18,981 bases of DNA from HRBIN35 sp036741875 (GTDB lineage: Bacteria > Patescibacteriota > Minisyncoccia > UBA6257 > HR35): contig DAINRM010000009.1 of the NCBI GenBank assembly GCA_036741875.1, forward strand, positions 1-18,981, in the 5' to 3' direction. The notes beneath the pieces were generated by a model. The model made no database searches and was not told the origin of the DNA. It saw nothing but the letters and a program-made list of their open reading frames with translations. The position numbers and the translations under genes were made by a program. Positions 6,935 to 13,367 of the stretch are shown here, one piece after another. Each line of letters starts with the position of its first letter. The stretch's first letter is position 1.

Positions 6935-6996
6935 GGAGGTAAATTTAAGTTTTTTAAAAGGCCTCCCTACCTGGGAGGTCTTTTTTAAACTTAAAT
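6921..6996 (+). promoter_or_regulatory. Predicted transcription attenuator with mutually exclusive stems
   Basis: Four segments can pair: 1 = ACCTCC (6922-6927), 2 = AGGTAGGGAGG (6929-6939), 3 = CCTCCCTACCT (6962-6972), 4 = GGGAGGTC (6973-6980). Pair 1:2 is a 6-bp hairpin, pair 2:3 is 11 bp without mismatch, and pair 3:4 is the terminator. In full-length RNA, 1+2 can also pair with 3+4 as one 19-bp stem with a single G-U. Stalling at Tyr11/Phe12 of the leader ORF would cover segment 1 and free 2 to pair with 3 (readthrough). A ribosome reaching the stop codon, or no ribosome at all, would leave 3:4 to form (termination). Outside the terminator, ATTTAAGTTT (6943-6952) is complementary to AAACTTAAAT (6987-6996), which includes the first two bases of the kinase start codon. 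Confidence 0.65.
6956..6986 (+). terminator. Rho-independent terminator before the kinase gene
   Basis: The left arm AAAAGGCCTCCC (6956-6967), the loop TACCT (6968-6972) and the right arm GGGAGGTCTTTT (6973-6984) form a 12-bp stem with one G-U pair. The T run 6981-6986 supplies the U tract. It lies between the promoter at 6836 and the kinase ATG at 6995, so it must be conditional if that promoter serves the operon. The alternative is that it ends a free small RNA of about 115 bases starting near 6871. Confidence 0.75.
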
Positions 6997-7897
6997 GAAA
7001 ATTCTCTCTTTCGGCGAAGCAGTCATAGATATAGTTTATTTAGTAAAGGACTTAAGGTTAGATAGAAAAAATGAAATTTTGCTTAAGAAAATTTCCTTTG
7101 GCGGGCCCTCTCTTGTAGCTTCGCTTTTTCTTTCTTTTTATGGCTTTAAACCATATTTCTTTACAAGTTTAGGAAGAGATAAAGAAGGTTTAAGGTGTAA
7201 AAAATTTTTAGAAAAATATGGCATCAAAGTTATAAAATTAGGAAATAAAACCAAGAAAAATTTAGTTATTTTAAATAAAGGGATAAGAACAATTTTTAGG
7301 GAATCAGAAAGTGAGGTGGATCTTTCAAAATTAAAAATTAGTTTTCTTAAAGATGCGGATTTAATTATCTTAGATAGACATTTTTCTTCTGTTTTTAAAA
7401 TCTTAAAAAATTCTCGAGCGGAAATAATCTTTGATCCTTCAACGGAGATTTCTCAAAGAACTTTAGAAGTTTTAAAAAACATAAATTATCCTATAATTCC
7501 TATAGAGAGTTTGAAAAATTTTCATAAAGAAAATATTTATAAGGCTATTAAAAGGGCTAAAAAATCAATAGGGGATCTCATTATTGTCACTTGTGGAAAA
7601 TTTGGTTCTTTCGTTTTAGAAAAAAATAAGATTTTATTTTTCCCATCATATAAAAGCAATGCTATTGATCCAACTGGTGCAGGTGATGTTTTTAGATCAG
7701 CTTTTGCCTATGGAATTTTAAAAAGGTGGTCTCTTTATAAAACTATTGATTTTGCTAATTTTGTTTCTGCCATTCATACAGAAAAATTAGGGAATGGTGA
7801 TTCTCTTCCTAAGCCTAAGGAAATTAAAGAAAATAAAAGAGTTAAAAATAATTTTAAATTTAAAGATGTAGTCGCCTTTTATAAAAAAATAGAATGA
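6995..7897 (+). CDS. PfkB/ribokinase-family carbohydrate kinase
   Basis: This 300-residue protein is an ATP-dependent kinase of the PfkB family, which phosphorylates sugars or nucleosides in the cytoplasm. It shows an N-terminal FGEAVIDIVY strand, the SFGGPSLVAS block (residues 34-43, the family's Gly-Gly near the substrate lid), SLGRDKEG (58-65), ADLIILDRH, EIIFDPST, and the anion-hole signature DPTGAGDVFRSAFAYG (225-240) with catalytic base D231. The length is normal. The substrate cannot be read from the sequence. Its ATG lies 8 bases after the U tract of the predicted attenuator, and its stop overlaps the next start by ATGA, so the kinase and the aldolase probably serve one pathway. No Shine-Dalgarno sequence is well placed; GGAGG at 6974-6978 is 16 bases away and locked in the terminator stem. 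Confidence 0.86.
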   Translation: MKILSFGEAVIDIVYLVKDLRLDRKNEILLKKISFGGPSLVASLFLSFYGFKPYFFTSLGRDKEGLRCKKFLEKYGIKVIKLGNKTKKNLVILNKGIRTIFRESESEVDLSKLKISFLKDADLIILDRHFSSVFKILKNSRAEIIFDPSTEISQRTLEVLKNINYPIIPIESLKNFHKENIYKAIKRAKKSIGDLIIVTCGKFGSFVLEKNKILFFPSYKSNAIDPTGAGDVFRSAFAYGILKRWSLYKTIDFANFVSAIHTEKLGNGDSLPKPKEIKENKRVKNNFKFKDVVAFYKKIE

Positions 7898-8787
7898 ATC
7901 CGGTAAGAATTATAGCTGGCCCTTGTTCAATTGATAAAGAAAACATTAATGAAGTTTATGAAATTGCAGAAATTAAAATAAATGGAGATTATGCTATTTG
8001 GGGAACACGAGTTGTTGGTTTAAAATCAAGAACAAATTTTAATTCTTCTGGTGAGGGAATGGGTATTGATTTTAAAAATTTCTTAAAAAATTTAGAAGAT
8101 AAAAAAGAGGTGCCTGAAAGCGTAAAAATTGCAGAAAAAATTGTTAAAGAAACAAATTTGCTTGTAGCTACAGAAATTATGGATCCTCTTCTCCAAATAC
8201 CTTTTTATCAAAAAAGAATTCCTAAAGAAAAACTTCTTTTATGGAATCCAGCAGTAAATCAATTGGGTTGGCCAGTTCTTATTATGAGTTATTTTGCTAA
8301 AAAGAATGGTTGGTATATAGGGCTTAAAAATCCAAAATGGTTAGGAGATTTCAAAAAGAAAGCAGATAGTTTAAGTTATAAAGGAAGAACTTCTATGGAA
8401 AAAACTTGGGAAGGGTTAGTTAGTTATGCTAATTTCTTTTTAGATAAAGAAAAAATTATTCTTATTCATAGAGGTGTTGATATTCCAGAAAAAAGAAATT
8501 ATAGAAATGCTCCTTTACATAATCTTGCCTCGAGGGTTAAAAAACATACTGGGTGCTTTCTCTTTTTTGATCCTTCGCATTCTTACGGACCAAAAATGAA
8601 AGAAAAAATTCTTCCAGCAACTTTAAAAGCTATGAAAATAAAAATAAATGAAAATGAATTTTTATATGACGGCATTTTAATTGAAGTAGGCACCTCAAAA
8701 ACTGATTCAGAACAACATATTTCTTTAAAAGAACTAAAAGAACTTGTAAAAGAATTAAGTAAGTTTAGAAAGGTTTTGGGAAGATAA
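7894..8787 (+). CDS. DAHP synthase / KDO8P synthase family aldolase
   Basis: Members condense phosphoenolpyruvate with an aldose phosphate; DAHP synthase starts the shikimate pathway and KDO8P synthase makes an eight-carbon acid. The 297-residue protein shows IAGPCSID (C11), a GLKSRT segment matching the family's KPRT (K44, R46), ATEIMDP (E94), IILIHRGVD, FFDPSHSYG (H229), IEVG (E264) and TDSEQ (D271). The four expected metal ligands (Cys, His, Glu, Asp) are thus all present. The usual ERG reads HRG (H192), and a Trp-rich stretch around 117-172 looks divergent. DAHP versus another product is not decided by the sequence alone; the Phe/Tyr-coding leader upstream favours an aromatic role. The KDO8P/NeuB direction, together with the sugar kinase, remains possible. 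Start in an ATGA overlap; the 3' end overlaps the opposing gene by 33 bases. Confidence 0.8.
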   Translation: MNPVRIIAGPCSIDKENINEVYEIAEIKINGDYAIWGTRVVGLKSRTNFNSSGEGMGIDFKNFLKNLEDKKEVPESVKIAEKIVKETNLLVATEIMDPLLQIPFYQKRIPKEKLLLWNPAVNQLGWPVLIMSYFAKKNGWYIGLKNPKWLGDFKKKADSLSYKGRTSMEKTWEGLVSYANFFLDKEKIILIHRGVDIPEKRNYRNAPLHNLASRVKKHTGCFLFFDPSHSYGPKMKEKILPATLKAMKIKINENEFLYDGILIEVGTSKTDSEQHISLKELKELVKELSKFRKVLGR

Positions 8788-9474
8788 GGCGTTTCTTATA
8801 ATTTCTTCAACATTTTCTCTCTTTATCTCTCTTAAATAATTTTTTATTAATTCTTCGTTTTGGAAGCTTATACTAATCATAAAATTTAGAATAGTATCAA
8901 CTAATCTTTTTAGTTCTAATCTTTTCCGCTTAAGAGTATTATAAATATTATAAACCATATCTTGAGGAAAGGTTATAAACGAAAAATTTTTTTCATTTAT
9001 ATTTATATTATTTCTTTTCCCAAAACCTATTCTATTATTTTGACCTAAATATGGGTGAGCAATAAAATCTTTAATACCATAAGGCAGATTTGGACTTCTA
9101 CTTACTATTTCCACTTTACTATTAAAATAAGAAACAACTTCGCCTCTTTTTTTATCAATTAACATTTCATCGATTTTTGTTTGAAGATCATCTTTCTGAC
9201 AGGTTCTTACAATTATATAATCATCTTTGAATAAAAATGGTGATAATAAAGTTTTTAAAAATTCAAATAAAAACCCAGCTCTTTTTTTATTACTTTCACT
9301 TATTAATTCCTTCTCACCCGCATTTACCCTTCCAAAATTTATCGTGTCTTTGGTATCTAAAAAAATATTAATTATTACAATATTACCAAGATTCTTTTCA
9401 TAAATATCAGCTAACAAATCTAATGGTTTTACTTCTAGAGTTGGTGGTCTATCAGGATTAAATTGTTTTTTCAT
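8755..9474 (-). CDS. Unrecognised 239-residue protein
   Basis: I do not recognise this protein. It has no signal peptide and no clear membrane helix. The N-terminus FNPDRPPTLEVKPLDLLADIYEKN is followed by an alternating strand region (GNIVIINIFLD) and a mixed alpha/beta middle part. The C-terminal third is charged and helical (from about residue 175: YNIYNTLKRKRLELKRLVD, then LREIKRENVEEIIRN). A stretch IAHPYLGQNNRIGFGKRN could be a loop or binding segment. The ATG is 11 bases after the discriminator base of tRNA-Ser on the same strand, so it is probably cotranscribed with the tRNA and its mRNA 5' end made by tRNA processing. The 3' end overlaps the aldolase gene by 33 bases. Codon use and AT content look like those of its neighbours. 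Confidence 0.65.
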   Translation of the reverse strand: MKKQFNPDRPPTLEVKPLDLLADIYEKNLGNIVIINIFLDTKDTINFGRVNAGEKELISESNKKRAGFLFEFLKTLLSPFLFKDDYIIVRTCQKDDLQTKIDEMLIDKKRGEVVSYFNSKVEIVSRSPNLPYGIKDFIAHPYLGQNNRIGFGKRNNININEKNFSFITFPQDMVYNIYNTLKRKRLELKRLVDTILNFMISISFQNEELIKNYLREIKRENVEEIIRNALSSQNLSKLT

Positions 9475-9485
9475 AGTTATCTTTG

Positions 9486-9569
9486 CGGTGGGGGAGGGAT
9501 TCGAACCCTCATGGCCTTAAAGGCCACCGGCTTTCGAGGCCGGCGCAATCCCAGTTCTGCCACCCCACC
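9486..9569 (-). tRNA. tRNA-Ser (anticodon CGA)
   Basis: On the minus strand the acceptor GGTGGGG pairs with CCCCACC. The anticodon stem CCGGC/GCCGG encloses the loop CTCGAAA (anticodon CGA, reading UCG). The long variable arm TGGCC/GGCCA marks class II, and the T arm is GAGGG TTCGAAT CCCTC. The discriminator is G, as usual for Ser. CCA is not encoded; the next bases are CAA. A TATAAT (9584-9579) on the same strand, with eight bases before the acceptor, is a likely -10 box, without a good -35. Confidence 0.95.
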
Positions 9570-9587
9570 ATATATTTAATTATAAAC

Positions 9588-9616
9588 TTGAAAAATAAGC
9601 CTTTTTAAAATAAAAT
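9588..9616 (+). promoter_or_regulatory. Predicted sigma70-type promoter of valS
   Basis: TTGAAA (9588-9593), a 17-base spacer and TAAAAT (9611-9616) predict a start at about 9623, only about 4 bases before the valS ATG at 9627. The valS mRNA would be almost leaderless. It diverges from the tRNA-Ser transcription unit. Confidence 0.6.
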
Positions 9617-9626
9617 TTAATTCATA

Positions 9627-11723
9627 ATGATTACTAGGGAATATTTAAAAGAACACGTTAGATACAATCCTTTTGAATTTGAAGAAAAAATATATAATTT
9701 CTGGATTCCCTATTTTAAAGCAAAAACTAAAAGTAAAAAAAATTTTATCATTCTTATTGCTCCTCCAAATGTCACTGGAAGTCTACATATGGGTCATACA
9801 TTGGAAAATATCATTTTAGATGTTGTCTCAAGATATAAAAGAATGCAAGGTTTTAATGTGGTTTGGCTTCCTGGAACAGATCATGCTGGTATTGCTACTC
9901 AAAATGTTGTCGAAAAGGAACTTAAAAAAGAAGGTTTAACAAGATTTGATTTGGGTAAAGAAAAATTTATTCAAAGAGTTTGGGAATGGACAAAAAAATA
10001 TGGAGGCATAATTTTAGAGCAATTTAAAAAATTGGGACTTTCTTTGGATTGGTCAAGAAAAAAATTTACCTTAGATAAAAAATATGTAGAATGGGTTCAG
10101 AAAGCTTTTATTATCTATTATAAAAAGGGTTTAATTTATAGAGATTTGAGGCCTGTTAATTTTTGCCCAAGATGTCAAACTTCTCTTTCTGATCTAGAGG
10201 TTGAATATAAAGAAATACAAGGAAAATTTTATTACATTAAATACCCATTAAAAGATGGAGGTTTTGTAACTATTGCTACTACAAGACCAGAAACAATGCT
10301 TGGTGATACTGCTTTGGCGGTTAATCCTAAGGATGAAAAAAATTTAAATCTTGTGGGTAAAGTAGCTATCTTACCTATTGTTTTAAGAGAACTTCCCATA
10401 GTTTCTGACTTAAAAGTTGATCCAAGCTTTGGTACAGGTGTTTTAAAGATAACTCCAGCTCATTCATTTGTTGACTATGAAATAGCTCTTAACCATAAAT
10501 TACCTATGGTTTCTGTAATTTCTTTTGATGCTAGAATGAACGAAAATGCTGGAGATTTTTCAGGACTTGATTTTTTAAGTGCTAGAGAAAAAATTGTGGA
10601 AAGGCTTCAAAAAGAAGGTTTTATAGAAAAGATTGAAGAAAAAATAATTTCTCTTCCAGTTTGCTCAAGATGTGGTACTGAGCTTCAGGTGGTTCCTTCT
10701 TACGAATGGTTCTTAAAAATGAAAAGTTTAGCTAAGTTAGCTCTTGAGGCTGTAAAAGGGGGCGAAGTTGAAATTTATCCTCATAAATTTAAAAAACCTT
10801 ATTTCGATTGGTTAAATAATATTAAAGACTGGTGCATTTCAAGAAAAATTTGGTGGGGACAACAAATTCCTGCTTGGAGATGTCTAAATTGTGGTGAAAA
10901 GAGTTGGCAAATTTCACTTAAAAAACCCAAAAATAAATGTAAGTTTTGTAAACAAAAGAAATGGGAATTAACTCATGAGGTTTTTGATACTTGGTTTTCT
11001 TCTGCTCTTTGGCCTTTTGCTATATTGTATACTAAAGAAGAAAAAAAGTGGTATCCTGCTAACTTAGTTTCTTCAGCAAGAGATATTTTACATCTATGGA
11101 TAACAAGAATGATTTTTTCCGGTAAGTTTTTTATGAAGAAAAAGCCTTTTGATTTTGTTTTTATTCATCCTACTGTTCTTACTAAGGAGGGTAAAAGAAT
11201 GTCTAAAAGTTTGGGTACAGGAATTGATCCTCTTGATCTTATTCAAAAATATGGAACTGATGCGGTAAGATTTGGTGTTCTTTGGCAACTTAGTGCTCAC
11301 CAAGATTTAAGATTTGATGAAACCCCATTAGAACAAGGATCAAAATTTTTAAACAAAATTTGGAATGCTTATAGATTTTATATTTTAACTAAAGAAAAAC
11401 AAAAACATAACAAAAATAAACCTTCAAAAGAAGATCAAAGGATTTTAAAAGAGCTTAAAAAAACAAAAAAAATTGTTTTTAGTAAAATAGAAAAGTTTGA
11501 ATTAGGTTTAGCTTTAAAAGAAATTTACAGATTTTTCTGGCAAGAGGTTTGCGATAAATATTTAGAATCTTGGAAGGGTGAAACAAAAAACAGTTTAAGG
11601 GTTTTAGAAACAGTGATGCTTGAATCATTAAAACTTATGCATCCCTTTCTTCCTTATTTGACACAGCTTCTTTATATAGCTCTTTTTAAAAAAGCTCCCC
11701 TTTTTAAAGAAAAAATATCTTAA
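9627..11723 (+). CDS. valS: Valine--tRNA ligase, short form
   Basis: The enzyme charges tRNA-Val with valine in the cytoplasm. The class I signature is APPNVTGSLHMGHT (HMGH at 54-57) and the second signature KRMSKS is at about 523-528. The CP1 editing domain shows ATTRPETMLGDTALAVNP and GTGVLKITPAHSFVDYE. ValRS-type NFCPRC and PVCSRCG segments and a CLNCG...CKFC zinc ribbon precede EVFDTWFSSALWPF. The anticodon-binding domain begins normally but the protein stops at 698 residues, about 170 after KRMSKS. It lacks the end of that domain and the C-terminal coiled-coil arm found in ValRS of roughly 870-950 residues. The next gene starts 2 bases after the stop, so there is no room for a lost C-terminus by frameshift. 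Confidence 0.95.
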   Translation: MITREYLKEHVRYNPFEFEEKIYNFWIPYFKAKTKSKKNFIILIAPPNVTGSLHMGHTLENIILDVVSRYKRMQGFNVVWLPGTDHAGIATQNVVEKELKKEGLTRFDLGKEKFIQRVWEWTKKYGGIILEQFKKLGLSLDWSRKKFTLDKKYVEWVQKAFIIYYKKGLIYRDLRPVNFCPRCQTSLSDLEVEYKEIQGKFYYIKYPLKDGGFVTIATTRPETMLGDTALAVNPKDEKNLNLVGKVAILPIVLRELPIVSDLKVDPSFGTGVLKITPAHSFVDYEIALNHKLPMVSVISFDARMNENAGDFSGLDFLSAREKIVERLQKEGFIEKIEEKIISLPVCSRCGTELQVVPSYEWFLKMKSLAKLALEAVKGGEVEIYPHKFKKPYFDWLNNIKDWCISRKIWWGQQIPAWRCLNCGEKSWQISLKKPKNKCKFCKQKKWELTHEVFDTWFSSALWPFAILYTKEEKKWYPANLVSSARDILHLWITRMIFSGKFFMKKKPFDFVFIHPTVLTKEGKRMSKSLGTGIDPLDLIQKYGTDAVRFGVLWQLSAHQDLRFDETPLEQGSKFLNKIWNAYRFYILTKEKQKHNKNKPSKEDQRILKELKKTKKIVFSKIEKFELGLALKEIYRFFWQEVCDKYLESWKGETKNSLRVLETVMLESLKLMHPFLPYLTQLLYIALFKKAPLFKEKIS

Positions 11724-11725
11724 AA

Positions 11726-12412
11726 ATGGCGACTATTATTTTACTTTCTTTTTTCTTACCATTTTTTTGGGCTTATTATTTTATAAAAAAAGATTGTCAT
11801 CCTGAACCCTGGTATTCTTTACTTTTTGCTTTTCTTTTAGGAATTTTTTCAGCCATTCTTTCTATCTTTTTTGAAGGAATTTTAGAAAATTTAAGTCTTT
11901 TTGATTCTTTAGCTTTAAAATTTTTAGTCTATTCTTTTGTTGAAGAATTTTTTAAATTTTTAGTAATCTTTCTCTTAATCTTTCCTCTTAAAGTTTTCGA
12001 TGAACCAATTGATGCTATTATTTATATGAGCATTTCTGCATTAGGTTTTGCTTTTATAGAAAATTTACTTTACGTTTTAAAAGCGGAAGCTGAAATCTCT
12101 TCTTATTTAATCCTTTTCCTTCGCTTTTTAGCTCCTAACTTTTTACATGTTTTAGCTTCTTCGATTATAGGTTTTGGTTTTGCTTATTATATTAAAAAAA
12201 GAATTTTTATTTTTATTCCTTTAACTTTTCTTTTTGCAGTTATTTTGCATTTTATTCACAATTATTTTATAATAAGATTAGAAGTTCAAGGTTATTTTCT
12301 TATTGTTCCTGTTTTGTGGGGTGTGTTTGCCTTTTTTATTTCTGAATTAGGGCTTGTAAGCGACAAAAATGAATTCGGAATTTCAAAACTTAAACCTTAT
12401 GAAGAGCTCTGA
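11726..12412 (+). CDS. PrsW-family glutamic-type intramembrane protease homologue
   Basis: The 228-residue protein is almost wholly membrane-embedded, with about seven to eight hydrophobic segments. The PrsW motif set is visible: an early aromatic stretch ending in DCHPEPW (23-29), VEEFFKF (E73, E74, K77), DAIIYMSISALGFAFIENLLY (D96, E112, N113), LRFLAPNFLHVLASSIIGFGFA (R133, H141), and HFIHNYF (H175, H178, N179). PrsW in Bacillus cuts the anti-sigma factor RsiW; related families act as membrane proteases with the EE and EN motifs as the putative active site. No sigma or anti-sigma gene is nearby here, so the substrate is unknown. It starts 2 bases after valS and its end overlaps the Hsp20 frame, so it belongs to the valS transcription unit. 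Confidence 0.78.
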   Translation: MATIILLSFFLPFFWAYYFIKKDCHPEPWYSLLFAFLLGIFSAILSIFFEGILENLSLFDSLALKFLVYSFVEEFFKFLVIFLLIFPLKVFDEPIDAIIYMSISALGFAFIENLLYVLKAEAEISSYLILFLRFLAPNFLHVLASSIIGFGFAYYIKKRIFIFIPLTFLFAVILHFIHNYFIIRLEVQGYFLIVPVLWGVFAFFISELGLVSDKNEFGISKLKPYEEL

Positions 12413-12755
12413 TGAGGTTCATTTAGAAGAAGGACTTTTAAGTGTGGATATTTACGTTAAAGATGGAGAACTTGTTATTGTTGCTCCTATTGCTGGTTCA
12501 TCAAAAGAAAATATTGAAGTTATAATTCAGGGTGATATCTTGATAATAAGAGGAGAAAGGTTTCCTCCAGAAAATGTTGAGGAGGCGTCTTATAAAAAGA
12601 AGGAGTGTTATTGGGGACCATTTTCAAGATCAATTGTTCTTCCAAGAGATGTTGATAAATCTAATATAAAAGCTTTTTATGAAAATGGTATATTAATGAT
12701 AAGAATTCCTAAGCTTTCTGGTTTTGAAGAAACAAAAAAAATAATCATTGAGTAA
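12369..12755 (+). CDS. Hsp20/alpha-crystallin small heat-shock protein
   Basis: Small heat-shock proteins hold unfolding proteins as oligomers without ATP. The 128-residue protein has a short N-terminal arm and an alpha-crystallin domain from about residue 22: LSVDIYVKDGELVIVAPIAG, IEVIIQGDILIIRGER, then a WGPFSRSIVLPRDVD strand, and the signature NGILMIRIPK (matching AxxxNGVLxxxxPK). The usual IxI tail may be represented by KKIIIE at the end. With the ATG at 12369 the gene overlaps the PrsW homologue by 44 bases. An ATG at 12399 would reduce this to 14 bases and still keep the whole domain, so the start is uncertain. The stop codon is 1 base from tRNA-Ile. Confidence 0.87.
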   Translation: MNSEFQNLNLMKSSDEVHLEEGLLSVDIYVKDGELVIVAPIAGSSKENIEVIIQGDILIIRGERFPPENVEEASYKKKECYWGPFSRSIVLPRDVDKSNIKAFYENGILMIRIPKLSGFEETKKIIIE

Positions 12756-12756
12756 A

Positions 12757-12828
12757 GCGTCCGTAGCTCAGCGGTAGAGCACCGTCCTTATAAGACGGGG
12801 GTCGCTGGTTCGAATCCAGCCGGACGCA
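12757..12828 (+). tRNA. tRNA-Ile (anticodon UAU)
   Basis: The full cloverleaf is present: acceptor GCGTCCG/CGGACGC, D arm GCTC AGCGGTA GAGC, anticodon stem CCGTC/GACGG with loop CTTATAA, and T arm GCTGG TTCGAAT CCAGC. The anticodon at 12789-12791 is TAT, reading AUA as Ile directly. Most bacteria instead use a CAU tRNA with lysidine. The discriminator is A, as in tRNA-Ile. CCA is not encoded (CAA follows). It lies 1 base after the Hsp20 stop and 5 bases before the next start codon. Confidence 0.94.
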
Positions 12829-12833
12829 CAAAA

Positions 12834-13367
12834 ATGAAAAAAGAACTCTTTTTTATTTATTTAACACTCTTCTTTTCTCTTCTTATTCCTTATCTTGTTT
12901 TTTCTTTCCATAAAAAACTCGAAAGGCAACCTTTCGGAGGAAGAGTGAAAGATATTGAAAATTGTGAAAATGGAAAAATTATTACCTTAGAAAGTTATCA
13001 TCAAAAAAATTATTTTCAAAGACCTATAGAAAAAGTAGAAAAAACTTTTATGTTTAGCGAGAATCCGAATTTAGAACCAGAAGAAGGAGAAAATAAAAGT
13101 TATGGTATTTTATCAAAATATTTAACACCTTCAAGGCCTATAGAAAAAGATGTTATCTTTATAGGTGTTGCTAAACCTGATGGAACCTGTTTAGAAAAAA
13201 GAACAAGAGAAATAACACAAAAAATAATTCTACCTGATGGTACATCAACAACTACCACTTCAACAGAAGAATATCTTGCTGTCAGAAAAAATACTGATTA
13301 TACTATTATTATTATGGGAAGAGTCCTACCTTGTAGGTTAACTCATCTTAAAGAAATTTGCCCTTAA
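12834..13367 (+). CDS. Small exported or membrane-anchored protein, unrecognised
   Basis: I do not recognise this 177-residue protein. It begins with MKKELFF and a hydrophobic stretch (about 5-25, ending in FSFHKK), which is a signal peptide or N-terminal anchor. The rest is hydrophilic and likely outside the cell. It has four cysteines in the mature part (ENCENGK, DGTCLEK, LPCRL, EICP), which could form two disulfides. A PDGTSTTTTSTEEY stretch looks like an exposed linker. The ATG is 5 bases after the discriminator of tRNA-Ile, so tRNA 3' processing would leave an mRNA leader of only about five bases. The 3' end overlaps the opposing gene by 4 bases. It may share a role with the other exported proteins farther right, but nothing in the sequence proves this. 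Confidence 0.65.
   Translation: MKKELFFIYLTLFFSLLIPYLVFSFHKKLERQPFGGRVKDIENCENGKIITLESYHQKNYFQRPIEKVEKTFMFSENPNLEPEEGENKSYGILSKYLTPSRPIEKDVIFIGVAKPDGTCLEKRTREITQKIILPDGTSTTTTSTEEYLAVRKNTDYTIIIMGRVLPCRLTHLKEICP

Noticed and set aside
6921..6980. The 19-bp inverted repeat as an insertion-sequence or integration remnant
   Set aside because: There is no transposase or target duplication, and the arms end in a U tract between a promoter and a start codon, which fits an attenuator better.
11094..11303. Minus-strand open frame of 69 codons
   Set aside because: It is antisense to the KMSKS region of valS and explained by that gene's codon pattern.
11700..12412. Frameshift as the reason for the short ValRS
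   Set aside because: The region after the stop codes for a complete PrsW-like protein starting 2 bases later; no ValRS-like C-terminal sequence is seen.
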